In this document: piece by piece, positions 1-10,322 of the stretch
How positions within the stretch are numbered: the stretch's first letter is position 1
Layout of the letters: the number at the start of each line of letters is the position of its first letter
Assembly: GCA_024803745.1 (NCBI GenBank)
Contig: JANJXV010000262.1
Coordinates: 1,116,001-1,180,000 of the forward strand
Direction: 5' to 3'
DNA from: Megascapheus bottae
Taxonomy: Eukaryota; Chordata; Mammalia; Rodentia; Geomyidae
DNA: 64,000 nt
Notes under the pieces: model-generated
The model's database searches: none
The model's input: only the letters and a program-made list of their open reading frames with translations
What the model was told of the DNA's origin: nothing
Position numbers and translations under genes: made by a program

Positions 1-21
1 TGTTTGATTTTTGTCAATTGT

Positions 22-222
22 GGGGCTTGAACTCTGGGCCTGGGCACTGTCCCTGAGCTCTTCAGCTCAAGGCTAGTGCTTTAATCTGTGAGCCACAGTG
101 CCACTTCTGGTTTTTCTGGCAGTTAACTGGGTACTTTGGCTGGCTTTAAACTTTGATTCTCAGATCGTAGCCTCCTGAGTAGCTAAGATTATAGGTGTGA
201 GGTACCATCACCAGGCTGCTGC
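22..222 (-). mobile_element. Composite 7SL/ID-like SINE
   Basis: On the plus strand it reads as the reverse of a dimeric SINE: an ID-like half first (gggcttgaactctgggcctg), then a 7SL/B1-like half ending in a 'cctcctgagtagctaagatt' motif. It is nearly full length and has a counterpart at 46793-46993. Confidence 0.85.
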
Positions 223-582
223 TCTGTTACTATGTAGGTTCTGGATCAAGAACTTCAAATTCTTACTTCAATTTTTTCTTCTCTTGCCTGATACTCTGCC
301 ATTTGAACGAAGCCCCAGTTCCTGGTCTTTGTTGGTTAATGAGAGATATTATGATTTTCTAATATTCAGAGCAACGAATATAAAACCCAGCATTTTACTT
401 ACTTGAATAAATTAAGAGACAGGACCTAGTGAGATGGAAAACAAAATTTTTTTTCAAGTTGCTATCCTGTTCTAATGCATAAGTCTGGCTATTTTGCTTA
501 CACACAAATATGTATTTTACCACTTTCTACTCTATTTTTGCTTAGCTTAAAACCACCACTGCCATTTCATAGATTTCGTTGT

Positions 583-848
583 TGTTGTTTGTGGTGCTTG
601 AACTCTGTGCCTGGGCTGTTCCTCAGATCTTCAGTTCAATGCCAGTGCTCTACTACTTTTGATTTGGCCAGTCCTGGGCTTGAACTCAGGGACTGAGCAC
701 TGTCCTTATATTTTCTCAAGGCTAGGGCTCTACCACTTCAGCCTCAGCACCACTTCCAGCATTTTTCTATGTATGTGATATTGAGGAATTGAACCCAGGT
801 CTTCGTGCATGCTAGGCAAGCACTCTACCACTAGGCCAAACTCCCAGC
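583..848 (-). mobile_element. Partial composite SINE followed by ID-like SINE
   Basis: Bases 583-660 resemble the ID-like half of a composite SINE. Bases 665-848 are a nearly complete reversed ID-like SINE, ending in the reversed tRNA-type box 'gcaagcactctaccactagg'. The copy 2 counterpart is at about 47354-47620. Confidence 0.8.
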
Positions 849-895
849 CCAAAATTATTCATCATTACTATTAGCTATCTTCTTTTTTTATTGTT

Positions 896-1112
896 GATTC
901 GTCATGGTGCTTGGACTTTGGGCCTGGACTGTCCCTGAGCTCTTCAGCTCAAGGCTAGCGCTCTTCCTCTACAGCTCCATTTTTGGTTTCTGGTAGTTAA
1001 TTGGTGATGTAAGTCTCACAAACATATGTGTCCAGGCTGGCTTTGGGCTTTGAACCAAGATCCTCCAATCTCAGCCTCCATAGTAGGTAGAATTACACGC
1101 TTCAGCCAGCAG
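896..1112 (-). mobile_element. Composite SINE
   Basis: Reversed composite SINE, with a cttggactttgggcctgga-type ID half followed by a diverged 7SL-like half that ends just before the CT-rich microsatellite. Confidence 0.75.
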
Positions 1113-1122
1113 TGCCTGACTG

Positions 1123-1255
1123 TTTGATGTCTCTGTCTCTGTCTCTCTGTCTCTGTCTGTCTCTGTCCGGCTGCCTCTCTCTCTCTCTCTATCTGTCTCT
1201 CTCTCTCTCTGTCTCTCTATCTCTCTCTGTCTCTCTGTCTCTGTCTCTGTCTCTG

Positions 1256-1313
<58 letters not shown>
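1123..1313. repeat. (CT/GTCT)n microsatellite
   Basis: About 190 bases of interrupted CT, GTCTCT and CTCTGT repeats. It sits directly between two reversed composite SINEs. The copy 2 allele (47901-48054) is about 40 bases shorter and has a different interruption pattern. Confidence 0.95.
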
Positions 1314-1317
<4 letters not shown>

Positions 1318-1608
1318 TTGTAAGACTTTAATTGTGCACCTGGGCAGTGTCCCTGGGCTTTTCAGCTCAAGGCTACAACCTTAAACAACTTGAGCCACAG
1401 TGTCACTTCTGGTTTTCTGGTGCTTATGTGGAAGTAACAGTTTCATGGACTTTAGTGTCTGGCCTGGCTTTGAACTGTGATCCTCAGAACCCAACCTTCT
1501 GAGATCATTTCCAGCTTTTTTTTTGGTGTAAGTGGTACAGAGTAATTGAACACAGGGCTTTGTGCATACTAGGCAAGCAAACTACCACTAGTGTGCACTC
1601 CAGCCTTA
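1314..1608 (-). mobile_element. Composite SINE plus ID-like SINE fragment
   Basis: The composite SINE (1314-1512) starts at the edge of the CT tract and is followed by a reversed, 5-prime-incomplete ID-like element (about 1516-1606). The counterpart in copy 2 is 48054-48346. Confidence 0.75.
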
Positions 1609-1637
1609 GATAAGGGCTTTCTTTTCCTTTTTCTTTT

Positions 1638-1960
1638 TTTCACTCATGGGGCTTGAACTCTGGGCCTGGATGTTTACCTTAAGCACTTCAGCTCAAGGCA
1701 AGAGCTCTACCACTTGAGGCACATTGTCATTTTGAATTTTCTGGATTATTTGGAAATAAGATTCTCACAGATTTTTATGCGTGGGCCGTCTTTGAACCTC
1801 GATCCTCCAGCGTAGCTAGGATTACCAGGGTGAGCCACCAGTCACGGGCATTAAATTATTATTTTTTGCATGTCCTATGGCTTCAACTCATGGCCAGAGC
1901 ACTGTCCTAGGGCTTGCTCAAGGATAGCACTTTACTTCAGCCAGCCAACTCCCGGTCCAA
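1638..1960 (-). mobile_element. Composite SINE and SINE remnant
   Basis: Reversed composite SINE at 1640-1852, with both halves recognisable. It is followed by a short degraded remnant at 1865-1955 that keeps only pieces of the ID-like half. Confidence 0.7.
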
Positions 1961-2104
1961 ATAGGCCACTCTTGAAGCTAGAATTACAAAGATCTGCCAT
2001 AATACTGGCATGTCGTTATCTAAGTATATAATTTTTCTTCTATTTTTGATGGCTTTTCCTTAGTGTACATATTTCCTACATATTTTATGGAAAACTTCCT
2101 TCCC

Positions 2105-2315
2105 ACTGGGGCCATAAGTTAAGCCTAGTGGAAGAGTTCTTGCCGAGCATGAATGAAGACCCAAGTTCAATTCCTCAGCACAACATAGATAAAAAAAGAT
2201 AAAAGTGGTGCTGTGGCACATGTGATAGAACTTGCGCCTTAATAATAAACAAAAACAAAAACAACGATCGTGCTCAGGTCCTGAGTCTAAGCCCAGTACT
2301 GGCAAAAAAAAATTC
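2105..2315 (+). mobile_element. ID-like SINE, plus strand
   Basis: Forward ID-like SINE. It has the tRNA-derived head (gcctagtggaagagttcttg), a middle 'gtggtgctgtggcaca' box, the 'gtgctcaggtcctgagt' segment and an A-rich tail. Its counterpart is at 48845-49053. Confidence 0.85.
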
Positions 2316-2339
2316 TGCCCAAAGTAGACATTTAAACTC

Positions 2340-2560
2340 ATTCTACTTTTCAAAAAATTTGTTGTCAAGGTGATATACAAAGAGATTGCTGTTACATATG
2401 TAATGAGTACATTTCTTGTAAACACTGTTACCTCCTTCCCCCTTTTCTTTTTCCCTTCCCCCCAAGTCATAAATTTCATTTACAACAAATATGTATGTAT
2501 TTTCATTCCTGAAAAAAATAGTTTAAAATGTGTTCAAATAAATGATGTAGGTTGATATAT
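2340..2560 (-). repeat. Old interspersed repeat, probable L1 3-prime UTR remnant
   Basis: This segment, with a C/T-rich centre, shares ordered motifs with 42470-42720: a 'gttacatatgtaatgagtac'-like stretch, then a run of cccc/ttcccc. The recurrence shows it is a repeat. Calling it an ancient L1 3-prime end is inference. Confidence 0.4.
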
Positions 2561-2884
2561 TTATCAAAATGGATTACTTGAACTCTAAAATAAACATTCT
2601 AGGTAATATTTCTCATAAAATTGTAGTAATGCTATAAAAATAATGAAAAAGGCATTTTAGTTATTAATTTCTTATGTTATACCTTTAACATTATTACACT
2701 AAGCATACTGTTTATGCTATTAATACAGACAGCATGAAATATGATTATGTAAAAAAATTAAATGATTAAAAATAGTAAGGTTGGGGGCCAGTAGTTTGGC
2801 TTGGTGGCACACACCCTGGACTGGCAAAAAAGAAGTAGGGTTAGATAAAACAGATTTATTTCCAAATGTGTGGAAAATGGTATG

Positions 2885-3085
2885 ATTTCTTGTTTGGCTA
2901 GTCCTGGGGCTTGAACTGAGGGACCAGGAACTATCCTTGGCCACATTTGTTCAAGGGTGGCACTCTGACACCTGAGCCACAGTGCCCCATCTGCTTTTTC
3001 TGTGTATGCAGTGCCGAGGAATTGAATCAAGGTCTTCTTGTATACTAGGCGAGCACTCTACAAGTAGGCCACATTCAAAGCCAAA
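2885..3085 (-). mobile_element. ID-like SINE
   Basis: Reversed ID-like SINE spanning 'ctagtcctggggcttgaact' to 'actaggcgagcactctac'. It is also present at 49630-49820. Confidence 0.8.
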
Positions 3086-3198
3086 GTAGATTTTTGATGC
3101 TATTGTGGAGTTTTAATTTTCTTAAATATTTGTACAAAGCACAATGGATATATAAACAGACTTGAACTCACAGAACAGAGTCCCACATAATATTACAG

Positions 3199-4023
3199 TT
3201 ACTCTGGCACTTCTCCCGATTGACAAAACACATTTCCAGGCATCTGCTCTGTCTGTAAGCTTTGGTAGCTGACTTGTCTTTCCATGGAGGCCTGGCCTGG
3301 ATTCCTGGTGATTCCATGCATTTCATAGTTCCCTGTATAGCCAGTAAGGTTGTCTTCTATGGGACCAGACCTGTCTGGTTTTTGGCCCACCCAGGACCTA
3401 TGTGTCTGAGGTCTCACATTATAAGTGGAAAATAAAACACAGTATAATAAGCACTGAAGAACTGCACACCATAATATTAACAATGAGAGTTTAATAGTTA
3501 GCAAAGTAAATACAATGAATACTTGACAAGAATCATGAGAGCAAGATAAAGAGATGTCTTTTTAAGAAGGGGACAGGGAAGCTCTAAATCCAGACTGGCC
3601 TCCAAGTTGCCTTCAGACAGTAATTCTCCTTCAGAGTCCTCAGAAGGGTCTCCTTCCTCATGAGAAACAGAATGTCCTTCCTGAGTTAAGAGGGGGATGG
3701 ATTCTGGTTTGTCGAATGGAGATTGAGTCTCTTTTAGTGAGATGGATGGGTCTGGATATTCTGTGAGGATGGATTCATTTTCCTCCAATGAATCCAGTAT
3801 TGAGAGTACACTTGCTGCTTCCCATGGGGACATTTTCCATGAGCCCAGCGTGTGCCCCTTCAGCTTGCACAATAAGTGGAGTGTTACTCTGACTCAGATG
3901 GACTGACTCTGGGTGGAGTGTGAAAGGAAACGGAAGGAAATCTGGCTGCTCTTTTTCTTCCTCCATAGTATCTGCAGGTTCAACTGTGTCACACATGGGG
4001 TTCAGAGCAAAAGGTGTATCCAC
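3199..4023 (-). pseudogene. Unrecognised minus-strand ORF cluster (broken), copy 1
   Basis: Three overlapping minus-strand open frames lie here. 3775-4023 (82 codons) is Glu/Pro-rich near its start. 3498-3872 (124 codons) is acidic, has many Ser/Glu/Asp residues and ends in a hydrophobic LYLALMILVKYSLYLLC stretch. 3199-3504 (101 codons) begins with a hydrophobic segment followed by a polar tail. Together they could be the degraded tail of one membrane protein, joined by frameshifts or introns, but I do not recognise the family. All three frames stay open in copy 2 (49938-50762) with few changes; this is expected of any recent duplicate and does not show coding. Chance ORFs remain a serious alternative. 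Confidence 0.25.
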
Positions 4024-4024
4024 A

Positions 4025-4880
4025 GGACTCTAAACCTGTTTGGTAATTTCTACAGAAGGCCCATGCTTTCTGGAGTGCAGTGATGATTCTCAGTCTCCAT
4101 CAGTCACCAGCTCCATTGGTGGGTTTTTCATCCGGAGTTCAGGATAAGCTCTTCCACGATGACCCAAACCTAAGAATGGAAACAGGTACAGAGTGGACAG
4201 AGTAGACTCTGCAAGTTGAAGTGTCACTCAACTTCCATGAGGATCTAATGGAGGAACCTGTAGAACTGGAGTTTGGACTGAACACTGAGGAAGTGTAGGG
4301 TCTTTCTAATGAGTGCTTATTCCCGAGTCCTTTCAGAGGACAGACATTACCTGGCTGACACCACCCATAAAGGGCATTTTGCCAAGCTCTGTAGAAGTAA
4401 GGGCCAACCAATATCTACTCACAGGTTCTGAGGCACCCACACCAGGACTTCTACTTTTTCTTGGTCTTACTGGTCGCACATTCCTCCAGCTGGTCAAAAA
4501 GTATGTGTTTAGAAGAGCAGGTCCAAAGCTGGCATGTGGAGCCTCATATAGAGCTTGAGTTGTGTCAGGGTGTGGCAGTTCTTGAACTCGTAGAAATCAC
4601 TGGGGTAGAAGTCCATTCATATCGTATAGATGGAACACATGATGCTGTGGGCACATTCGGTACAAGGAAAGTGAGAGCCCTCTCTCTCCATCCTGAGCCT
4701 TTTACCAAAGCCCCTTTCTTGCAGGACTCTAATGCTGTGGCTGTCCTGCAGAGATGTGCACTTATGTGCTGGGAGGGGGTAAGAGACACTCGAGAACAGG
4801 ATGACTTTTACACCCCACTTCCAGAAGCTTCTGAGAGAGGCCTCTATGCATCTGTCCAAAGTAAACACACCTTAAATTAA
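4025..4880. other. SINE-poor unique sequence with weak ORFs, no gene recognised
   Basis: Open frames occur on both strands (minus 4139-4411, plus 4461-4880) but none has a recognisable domain. Compared with copy 2 this copy lacks 18 bases near 4416; the copy 2 extra bases lie at about 51157-51175. An 18-base difference preserves frame. The segment is probably part of the same decayed locus as 3199-4023. Confidence 0.3.
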
Positions 4881-4942
4881 CTAAGTAAATGCTCTAAATA
4901 AATCAATAAGTGAATGCTCTACATAAAGAACTAAATGCTCAT

Positions 4943-5155
4943 TGCTCTAATCTTAGCCACCCAGCAGGCTGAGCTCTGAAGATCACAGTGGAAAGCCAGT
5001 CTAGTCAGTAAAAGTCTAAAGGCACTTGTCTTCAATTAGGCAGCAAAAAGCCAGAACTTGACCTATGACTCAAATGGTACAGTGCTAATTTTTGAACACC
5101 AAAGGGATGGCATTTAGACCTGGGTTCAGGTTCAAGTGGCAGCACTGGACCACAC
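4943..5155 (+). mobile_element. Composite SINE, diverged, plus strand
   Basis: A forward 7SL-like half (atcttagccacccagcaggc) is followed by the ID-like half (ctatgactcaaatggtacag) and the 'acctgggttcaggttcaag' segment. It is more diverged than most SINEs here. Counterpart at 51702-51914. Confidence 0.65.
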
Positions 5156-5382
5156 ACCAAAATGTAAATGCTTTCAGGTTCTAACAGGCAAAGCTATCAC
5201 AATCCCTCCCTGATGGTTCAAAAGTGATTCACCCCCAGCTTTTCCTCTGACTCCAGTATTTCACAGGCCTCCGCCATTAGTACTGACACCTCATTTCTTA
5301 CTGGGAAATGGGATTTCCTAGGATGTCACCTAGGTGAGGGCTGCAGTTGGGAGCCACTTACTCATGCCTGAAATCCAACTTC

Positions 5383-5890
5383 TCAGTAAGCACACTGTTG
5401 AGACTCCAGTAGCTTGTGAGGGAAATGAAATGGCATGGTGTCCCAGTCATAATAAAGTAGTTTGTGCACTTGTATCATGCTTAGCTCCCCTGTGAACACC
5501 CCAGTGAACCAAACAGGCTCAGAGAGTAGCCAAGTATTCCAAGACTTGGCCAGGAGGGGTGAGCAAACCTGAGTTTGGAGGGGGAACACTCACTTTTTCA
5601 AGAGAATTTCCAGCAACTACTACATCGTCCTCCACTATTTGAAATTGTGCAGGAAGTTTTCCACATAAAAGAGATCACCTTTCTGGTAGGCAGGGATCAG
5701 CTTAGTCAGCAGCATCTCCAACAGGCCTTCCTCCAGGATCCATAGGTTACAAGGCTCATTCAGAGTCTGAGCTGACTTACCATCACACTATGTTGGCAAA
5801 ACAGTGGATATTTCAAACGTAGGAATGGGACCACACTTCACACTGAGTAATTGGAATAGAGTAGATTGGAAAGGACACACTCTAATTTCA
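5383..5890 (-). pseudogene. Possible RasGEF N-terminal-like exon fragment, copy 1
   Basis: The minus strand between about 5760 and 5640 encodes a segment reading LLTKLIPAYQKGDLFYV followed by ENFLHNF. This resembles the N-terminal helical domain of Ral guanine nucleotide exchange factors (RalGDS/RGL type: an LxxLxxxLxPAxxxGDxxYVxxFL pattern known for that family). A GTGAGT donor-like site lies 3-prime of it at about 5595, and a GTAAGT-like site at about 5784. An in-frame TAG sits where copy 2 has CAG (about 5790). No catalytic Cdc25 domain was recognised downstream. A further open frame at 5383-5589 may belong to the same locus. The family call is from memory and weak; the locus looks like a decayed gene fragment. 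Confidence 0.3.
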
Positions 5891-5939
5891 GTATAGTCAC
5901 TTGAAAGCACACAAGAAGGTTGTAGTGTGTGGGCAGGAT

Positions 5940-6990
5940 GATGGGTTCAAATAGGTTTCCTCTCAATATACCTCATCTGAGTTGCCCTGGAGTTTCCTGG
6001 CTTTCTTCGTAGAGAAATGCCTGATATACTGGAATTTTGGCTTGGCACTGATCCAGCATCTACTTCTTCAAGTGACACATCCATATCTCCCATGCCTGAG
6101 ATCCGAGCGTCCTGACCTTTGGCAACAGCACAGCAACATCTTTCTGGTTCCTGAGCCACAGGCCAAGGGAGCTGGCTTGAGCTGCTTGTCACATACAGTG
6201 GCTTGGTTACCAGGGTTCCATATTCTGTTCCATTGTGAGGGAGGTAGGGTCACCTTTCAAGGCCCAATGACCAAAGCTCTTTGCTCACAGAAGACCTCCC
6301 CAAAGACATACTGGAGGCTGAATCTCCCTTCCCACCTCACATATGGATGTAGTAAACAGCACACCTTTTTCAAATCCCAAGTCATTAACTAGGCACAAGT
6401 GCTAGCCTGGTCTCAGGCTCAAGGAGCCTTTCTTAGGTAATATCCAAATTTACCTGTCACTATTCCCCTTACCCTTCACAAGACATTTTGCTTCACAGTG
6501 CCTTCTCAGCTTGCATTTTGCCTCTTGCACATTTTTTTTGCTAGTCCTTGGACTTGACCTCAGAGCCTGACCATTGTTCTTAGGCTTTCTTTAGGCTATA
6601 GCTGTCCCACCAAGCCACAGCAGCACTTCCAGCATTTTCTATGTATATGGTACTGCAGAATCAAACCGGACTCTTTTTGTGTGGTAGCCAAGCACTCTAC
6701 AAATAGATGAAACACCCAGGCCATCTTGCTCATATTTTTCACTTCAATCTACTAGGACGTTGTTAGGTTTCTGTATCCTAATCTATTTTCTTCCTGATGA
6801 ATATCTGTGCTGTCATCTGTAAAAATGCAAGTGGGAAAATCACAGAAGCATTGGTGACATAAAAAAAGTCTTACAGACATAGATAAGTGTTCATTCTTTG
6901 TAGGAGAAAGGATATTTTGATATGATGATGATGACTATTTATAAATACGTTATCGGGGTTTAGAGATTGGCCCAGTGGTAGAGTGCTTGC
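5940..6990. repeat. Segment shared, inverted, with the L1-array flanks
   Basis: Much of this stretch is a diverged reverse complement of 24.95-25.99, 32.38-33.44 and 37.3-38.4 kb. The matching blocks are a 'ggttaccagggttccatatt' core with its surroundings, the GCCTTCTCAGC-containing block, an embedded ID-like SINE and a CAT/ATG repeat. The reading frames on both strands (5947-6192, 5982-6392, 6068-6253) have no recognised domain. It recurs in copy 2 at about 52713-53710. The order of blocks is preserved, so this is one old segment and not chance SINE similarity. Confidence 0.75.
6528..6722 (-). mobile_element. ID-like SINE
   Basis: Reversed ID-like SINE embedded in the shared segment. Related insertions sit at the equivalent inverted position in the L1-array flanks (for example 25195-25370), so the insertion predates the split of those segments. 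Confidence 0.75.
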
Positions 6991-7155
6991 CTAGCATCCA
7001 TGAAGATCTAGGTTTGAGTCCTTAATATCACACAGATATAAAAATCCATACGGCAATGTGGCTCAAGTGGCAGAGGGCTAAACTTGGGAAAAGCCAAGAG
7101 CAGTGCTCAGGCCCTGAGTTCAAGCCTCAGGAATGGCAGAAAAAACAAAAGAAAA
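6955..7155 (+). mobile_element. ID-like SINE, plus strand
   Basis: Forward and well preserved: a 'tggtagagtgcttgcctagc' head, an 'aatgtggctcaagtggcaga' middle and a 'cagtgctcaggccctgagtt' segment, with an A-rich tail extended by GAAAA repeats. Counterpart at 53710-53920. Confidence 0.9.
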
Positions 7156-7538
7156 GAAAAGAAAAGAAATGTGCTTTTTATAAGTTATTCACTCACAGCA
7201 TTTGCCTCTGAATTCTTCGCTTCTGCATCTTGTGACTTATCCTTTTCCCTCAATGTAGACAAGAAAAACAGATTTTATTACTTGCTATCCTGTTGTCCAA
7301 TCTTTGGATATTAATTCAAAATACAATATTGCCTGAGATATTGTGTGTGTGCATGTGTGTGTGTATCTGCCAAAGTGTGCATGCACACATGTGTACAGGG
7401 TTTAGGGCTCACTCATAGGGCCTGTGTGATAACCCTCAGCATCTTTTCCTCAAAGGTATTGGTCTTTCACTTGTAGCATATTATAACTAATTGGAGTTGA
7501 GAGATTCACTCAATTTCTTGCCCTGTGTATTGGAACCC
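7156..7538. other. No gene seen; short GT-rich stretch
   Basis: Unique AT-rich sequence with an interrupted GT/GTGC tract at about 7341-7400. No splice-bounded frame or repeat family was recognised. Confidence 0.5.
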
Positions 7539-7770
7539 AGTGCTGGGTTCTCATATTGTTAATTGTAGCTATAGAGAAGGCTGAGGTCTGGGGATCCTCG
7601 TTAGAATCCAGCCCCTGAAAGAAAGTCACTGATAGAAATCTTTATCTTCAGTTAAGCACGAATAAATAAGGCAAAAGTGGAACTGTGGCTCAGTTCCTCT
7701 TGTACCAGCCATGAGAAAATTAGTAATTGGCAGCACCTGGTCCCTGAGAGAAATCCTTAGCACTGGTTCA
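7538..7770 (+). mobile_element. Composite SINE, diverged
   Basis: Forward 7SL-like half with the 'gaaggctgaggtctggggat' motif. The ID-like half (gtggaactgtggctcagttc) follows, and then an A-rich tail. Confidence 0.65.
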
Positions 7771-8222
7771 AAAAAAGAAAAAAATAATGAAAACAATTAA
7801 AACTTGCTGAGGAATCCATAAGGATAAACGTGCCTGTGAATAATCTTGTCATTTCAGATTCCCTCAAGAGCTTATGTCTCTCTATATTTTATCAAGTTTT
7901 TTAAAAGATATTTACATATTTTCTATCTTTCTTAAACAGAGATAGCCATCCACAAAACACAAACACAAACTCTCACACAGTATACCACCCACCCATAAGT
8001 GTCTGGCTATGTATATATGTATAGTCATATGTATTGATCTGTCTCTCTATACTAATATATAAATGCATAAACATATGTATTTAGACAAACAGGAAACATA
8101 CATAGATAGGTCTCAGGCATTTCCAGATTTTGTGCAAGTCTTCTGAGTGCAACTTACCATTGTACTGTTTGTCAAGATAGAGTCCCTCTAACTTTTGGCC
8201 AGCTTCTTGTCCTTTGATACTT
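7771..8222. other. AT-rich intergenic sequence, nothing recognised
   Basis: AT-rich with short CA/TA-rich patches (for example 7955-8060). No exon, SINE or L1 was recognised. Confidence 0.5.
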
Positions 8223-8224
8223 TT

Positions 8225-8415
8225 TTCTGCCAGTCCTGGGTTTTGAACGCTAGGCCTGGATGCTGTCACTGAGCTTGAGCTTCTTGCATTCAGTAGTTTA
8301 TTGCAGATAAGAGTCTCATGGAGTTTCTGTCCTGGGCTGGCTTTGAATTGTGATCCTCAGATCTCAAACTCCTGAGTAGCTAGGATGACAGTCTTGAGCT
8401 ACCAGTACCTGGTTC
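8225..8415 (-). mobile_element. Composite SINE
   Basis: Reversed composite SINE with both halves present: a 'ctgccagtcctgggttttga' start and a 'ctcctgagtagctaggatga' end. Counterpart at 54989-55179. Confidence 0.8.
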
Positions 8416-9060
8416 CTTTGCCTCTTTTACCCTTTTTTTGGCCCCACCATAGCCATGGTATCTACCTTCCTATGTTCTCTCCACCTGCCCCCAGACAGGG
8501 GTCTGACAGATGCTTTCCACCCACTTATTCATGTCCTCGCCTGTATTGGCTGTCAACTAAGACATGCACTCACTTGTCTGGATGCCAAACACAAAGCCAT
8601 GTGATTGTTTCTCAGTCTGGAACATCCTTTCAGATTTATAGCACCACAGAGGGTCAGGTTGATGCTCCTCCAGGGCTTCTTAAATTGTTCTCATATTAAT
8701 CCACAACACGTTTGTCATCACTTGTCCAGCTAATTCATGGACTAAACCAGCATTCCCTACAAACTTAGATCCCAATACCATGAGGACACTCAAGGGTGCA
8801 TTCGGAGTGTGACCTGCAGGTGGATGTGAGCCTGTCTAACTTGGAGGGGATTTCTCCACCACAGGAAATGGAATGCAAATTTAGAATCTGCTTTCATGAG
8901 GTGACAATCTCTGGCAGATATTCTTATCAAATGTGGCACTGCCTACTTCCAGCTTAAAACATGGGTTGATGACCCAGCAAAACAGAGAATGTATTCACCC
9001 CGGCCCAACACATAGGCTGGTACCCTGAACTTTCAGGTAGCATTTGGATTTGAAGGTCAT
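8416..9060. other. Unique sequence, no gene recognised
   Basis: Moderate GC content. A 104-codon plus-strand frame (8385-8699) overlaps the SINE edge and has no recognisable domain. Confidence 0.4.
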
Positions 9061-9066
9061 GAGATC

Positions 9067-9264
9067 TTACTCTACAAATGATGAGCCCCCTCCCGTGAGG
9101 CATAGCAAACGGAGCCAAAGTGCAACCCAGTTAAGCACCAGATCAAGCTGCCCTTCTTCAGTAGGGTATGGTTTGAAAACTGTGCATAGCTTCTGTTTGT
9201 AGCCAGTCCAGTAAGGAAAGTCCATGAAACTCTCATTTCCAGTTAACTGCCAAGAAAAAGCCAA
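9067..9264 (-). other. Unrecognised minus-strand ORF
   Basis: A 65-codon frame with many aromatic residues that stays open in copy 2 (55831-56028) with several substitutions. It could be an old exon of the same minus-strand locus as 9606-9764. No family was recognised. Confidence 0.2.
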
Positions 9265-9605
9265 AGATAGAGATGAAGCTCAAGAGAGCTAGAGAGCCAT
9301 CTGAAAAGAATGGTTACACCCTGCAACATCCTCATTATCTGATCTTGAAAACATCTCTACGTGCATCCCAGCATGCAGCCAGCATCTGGGGGTGACAGTG
9401 ACTCCTGCGCCCATTGGCAATCTGCAATGTCTCTGACATCTGTAATGTGAACCTCATTCTTTTGGGTTTGTGAAGCGGTGTCAACCCTGCAGAAGGAACC
9501 AACTGTGCCCTAACTCCCACTGTCCCCTGGGGCCCCTAGCATTCCCCCATCTGCACCCCTCCTGTGGCTTCTGATCCTAGGGAGCCCTCCTGCCCTGTCC
9601 AACAC

Positions 9606-9764
9606 TCACATGAAGTGCATATTTCTTCTCCTGGGGCAACTTCTCCACAGAGAGTACATGACATGCCCACTCTCCAGGCACGGGGAGATTCTGCCAAAGT
9701 AGCAAGTCAGTGATAAGGACATAAAGTGATGAATAGAATTTTAGATCCTGAGGGTAGACAGTCT
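9606..9764 (-). other. Candidate internal exon with consensus splice sites, copy 1
   Basis: On the minus strand a 'ggattttgcag' acceptor precedes an open stretch of about 50 codons (from TVYPQDLKFYSSLYV to QEKKYALH), which ends at a strong GTGAGTG donor. The frame and both splice sites are retained in copy 2 (about 56370-56528). The hydrophobic/aromatic pattern around VLITDLLLW faintly recalls a beta-rich domain such as PH, but I do not recognise the gene. It may be an exon of a decayed or unannotated minus-strand gene. Confidence 0.35.
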
Positions 9765-9781
9765 GCAAAATCCAAGGGAGA

Positions 9782-10028
9782 ATGGAATTGGAGGGGACCA
9801 GGGATCAGGATGTGGGCACGGAGCTTCCCTGCCAAGGGATTGGGGGAAGTCACAGGCTGGGGGATGCACAGGATGATCCATGGGCCCTGTGCAGCTACTG
9901 GGTCACCCCCTTCTGCACCTCAGCCTTTGGCTTTGAGCTCTGTGATCGTCAAGATGTGCACAGTCTGTACTCGGGCTGGTAGAAGAAAGGACCCTGGGAA
10001 GACAATTGTAGACCCTTTGTGAGTGTAG
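9782..10028 (+). other. Unrecognised plus-strand frames with a donor-like end
   Basis: Overlapping plus-strand frames (9726-10022 and 9782-9982) end close to a GTGAGTGTAG donor-like site near 10019. In copy 2 the second frame is longer (56546-56830) because the copy 1 stop (TAG) reads as Gln/Trp context there. No domain was recognised. Confidence 0.2.
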
Positions 10029-10204
10029 GAAGGGGTAGGCTGGACACCCAGTCCAAGAGGAGCTAAAACTGGAGTCGAGGGGTGTGCAAGGAGTGGGTGT
10101 GAGGGTTGTGGGCAGTCACAGTCACGGCAGAGGTGGCTCTGTCTGTGGGGTGAGTGCCTCCCTGCAGGCACAGCACTGGACATATCAGAGATCCACATGA
10201 AAAG

Positions 10205-10322
10205 GAAAAGCTGGAAATGGCACTATGGTTCAAATGGTAGAGCATCAACCTTGAGCAAAAGAGCTCAGGGACAGTACCCAGGACCTGAGTTCAAGCCTCA
10301 TGACTGTAAAAGAAAAAGAACC
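10205..10322 (+). mobile_element. ID-like half of a composite SINE
   Basis: Only the ID-like half is present: an 'atggcactatggttcaaatg' start, then 'gagctcagggacagtaccca' and an A-rich end. It is nearly unchanged in copy 2 (56969-57085). Confidence 0.75.

Noticed and set aside
2105..2315. tRNA-like box sequences that might be tRNA genes
   Set aside because: They are heads of ID-like SINEs: the same sequence recurs dozens of times with A-rich tails, and no complete cloverleaf with a CCA-ready acceptor stem is evident.
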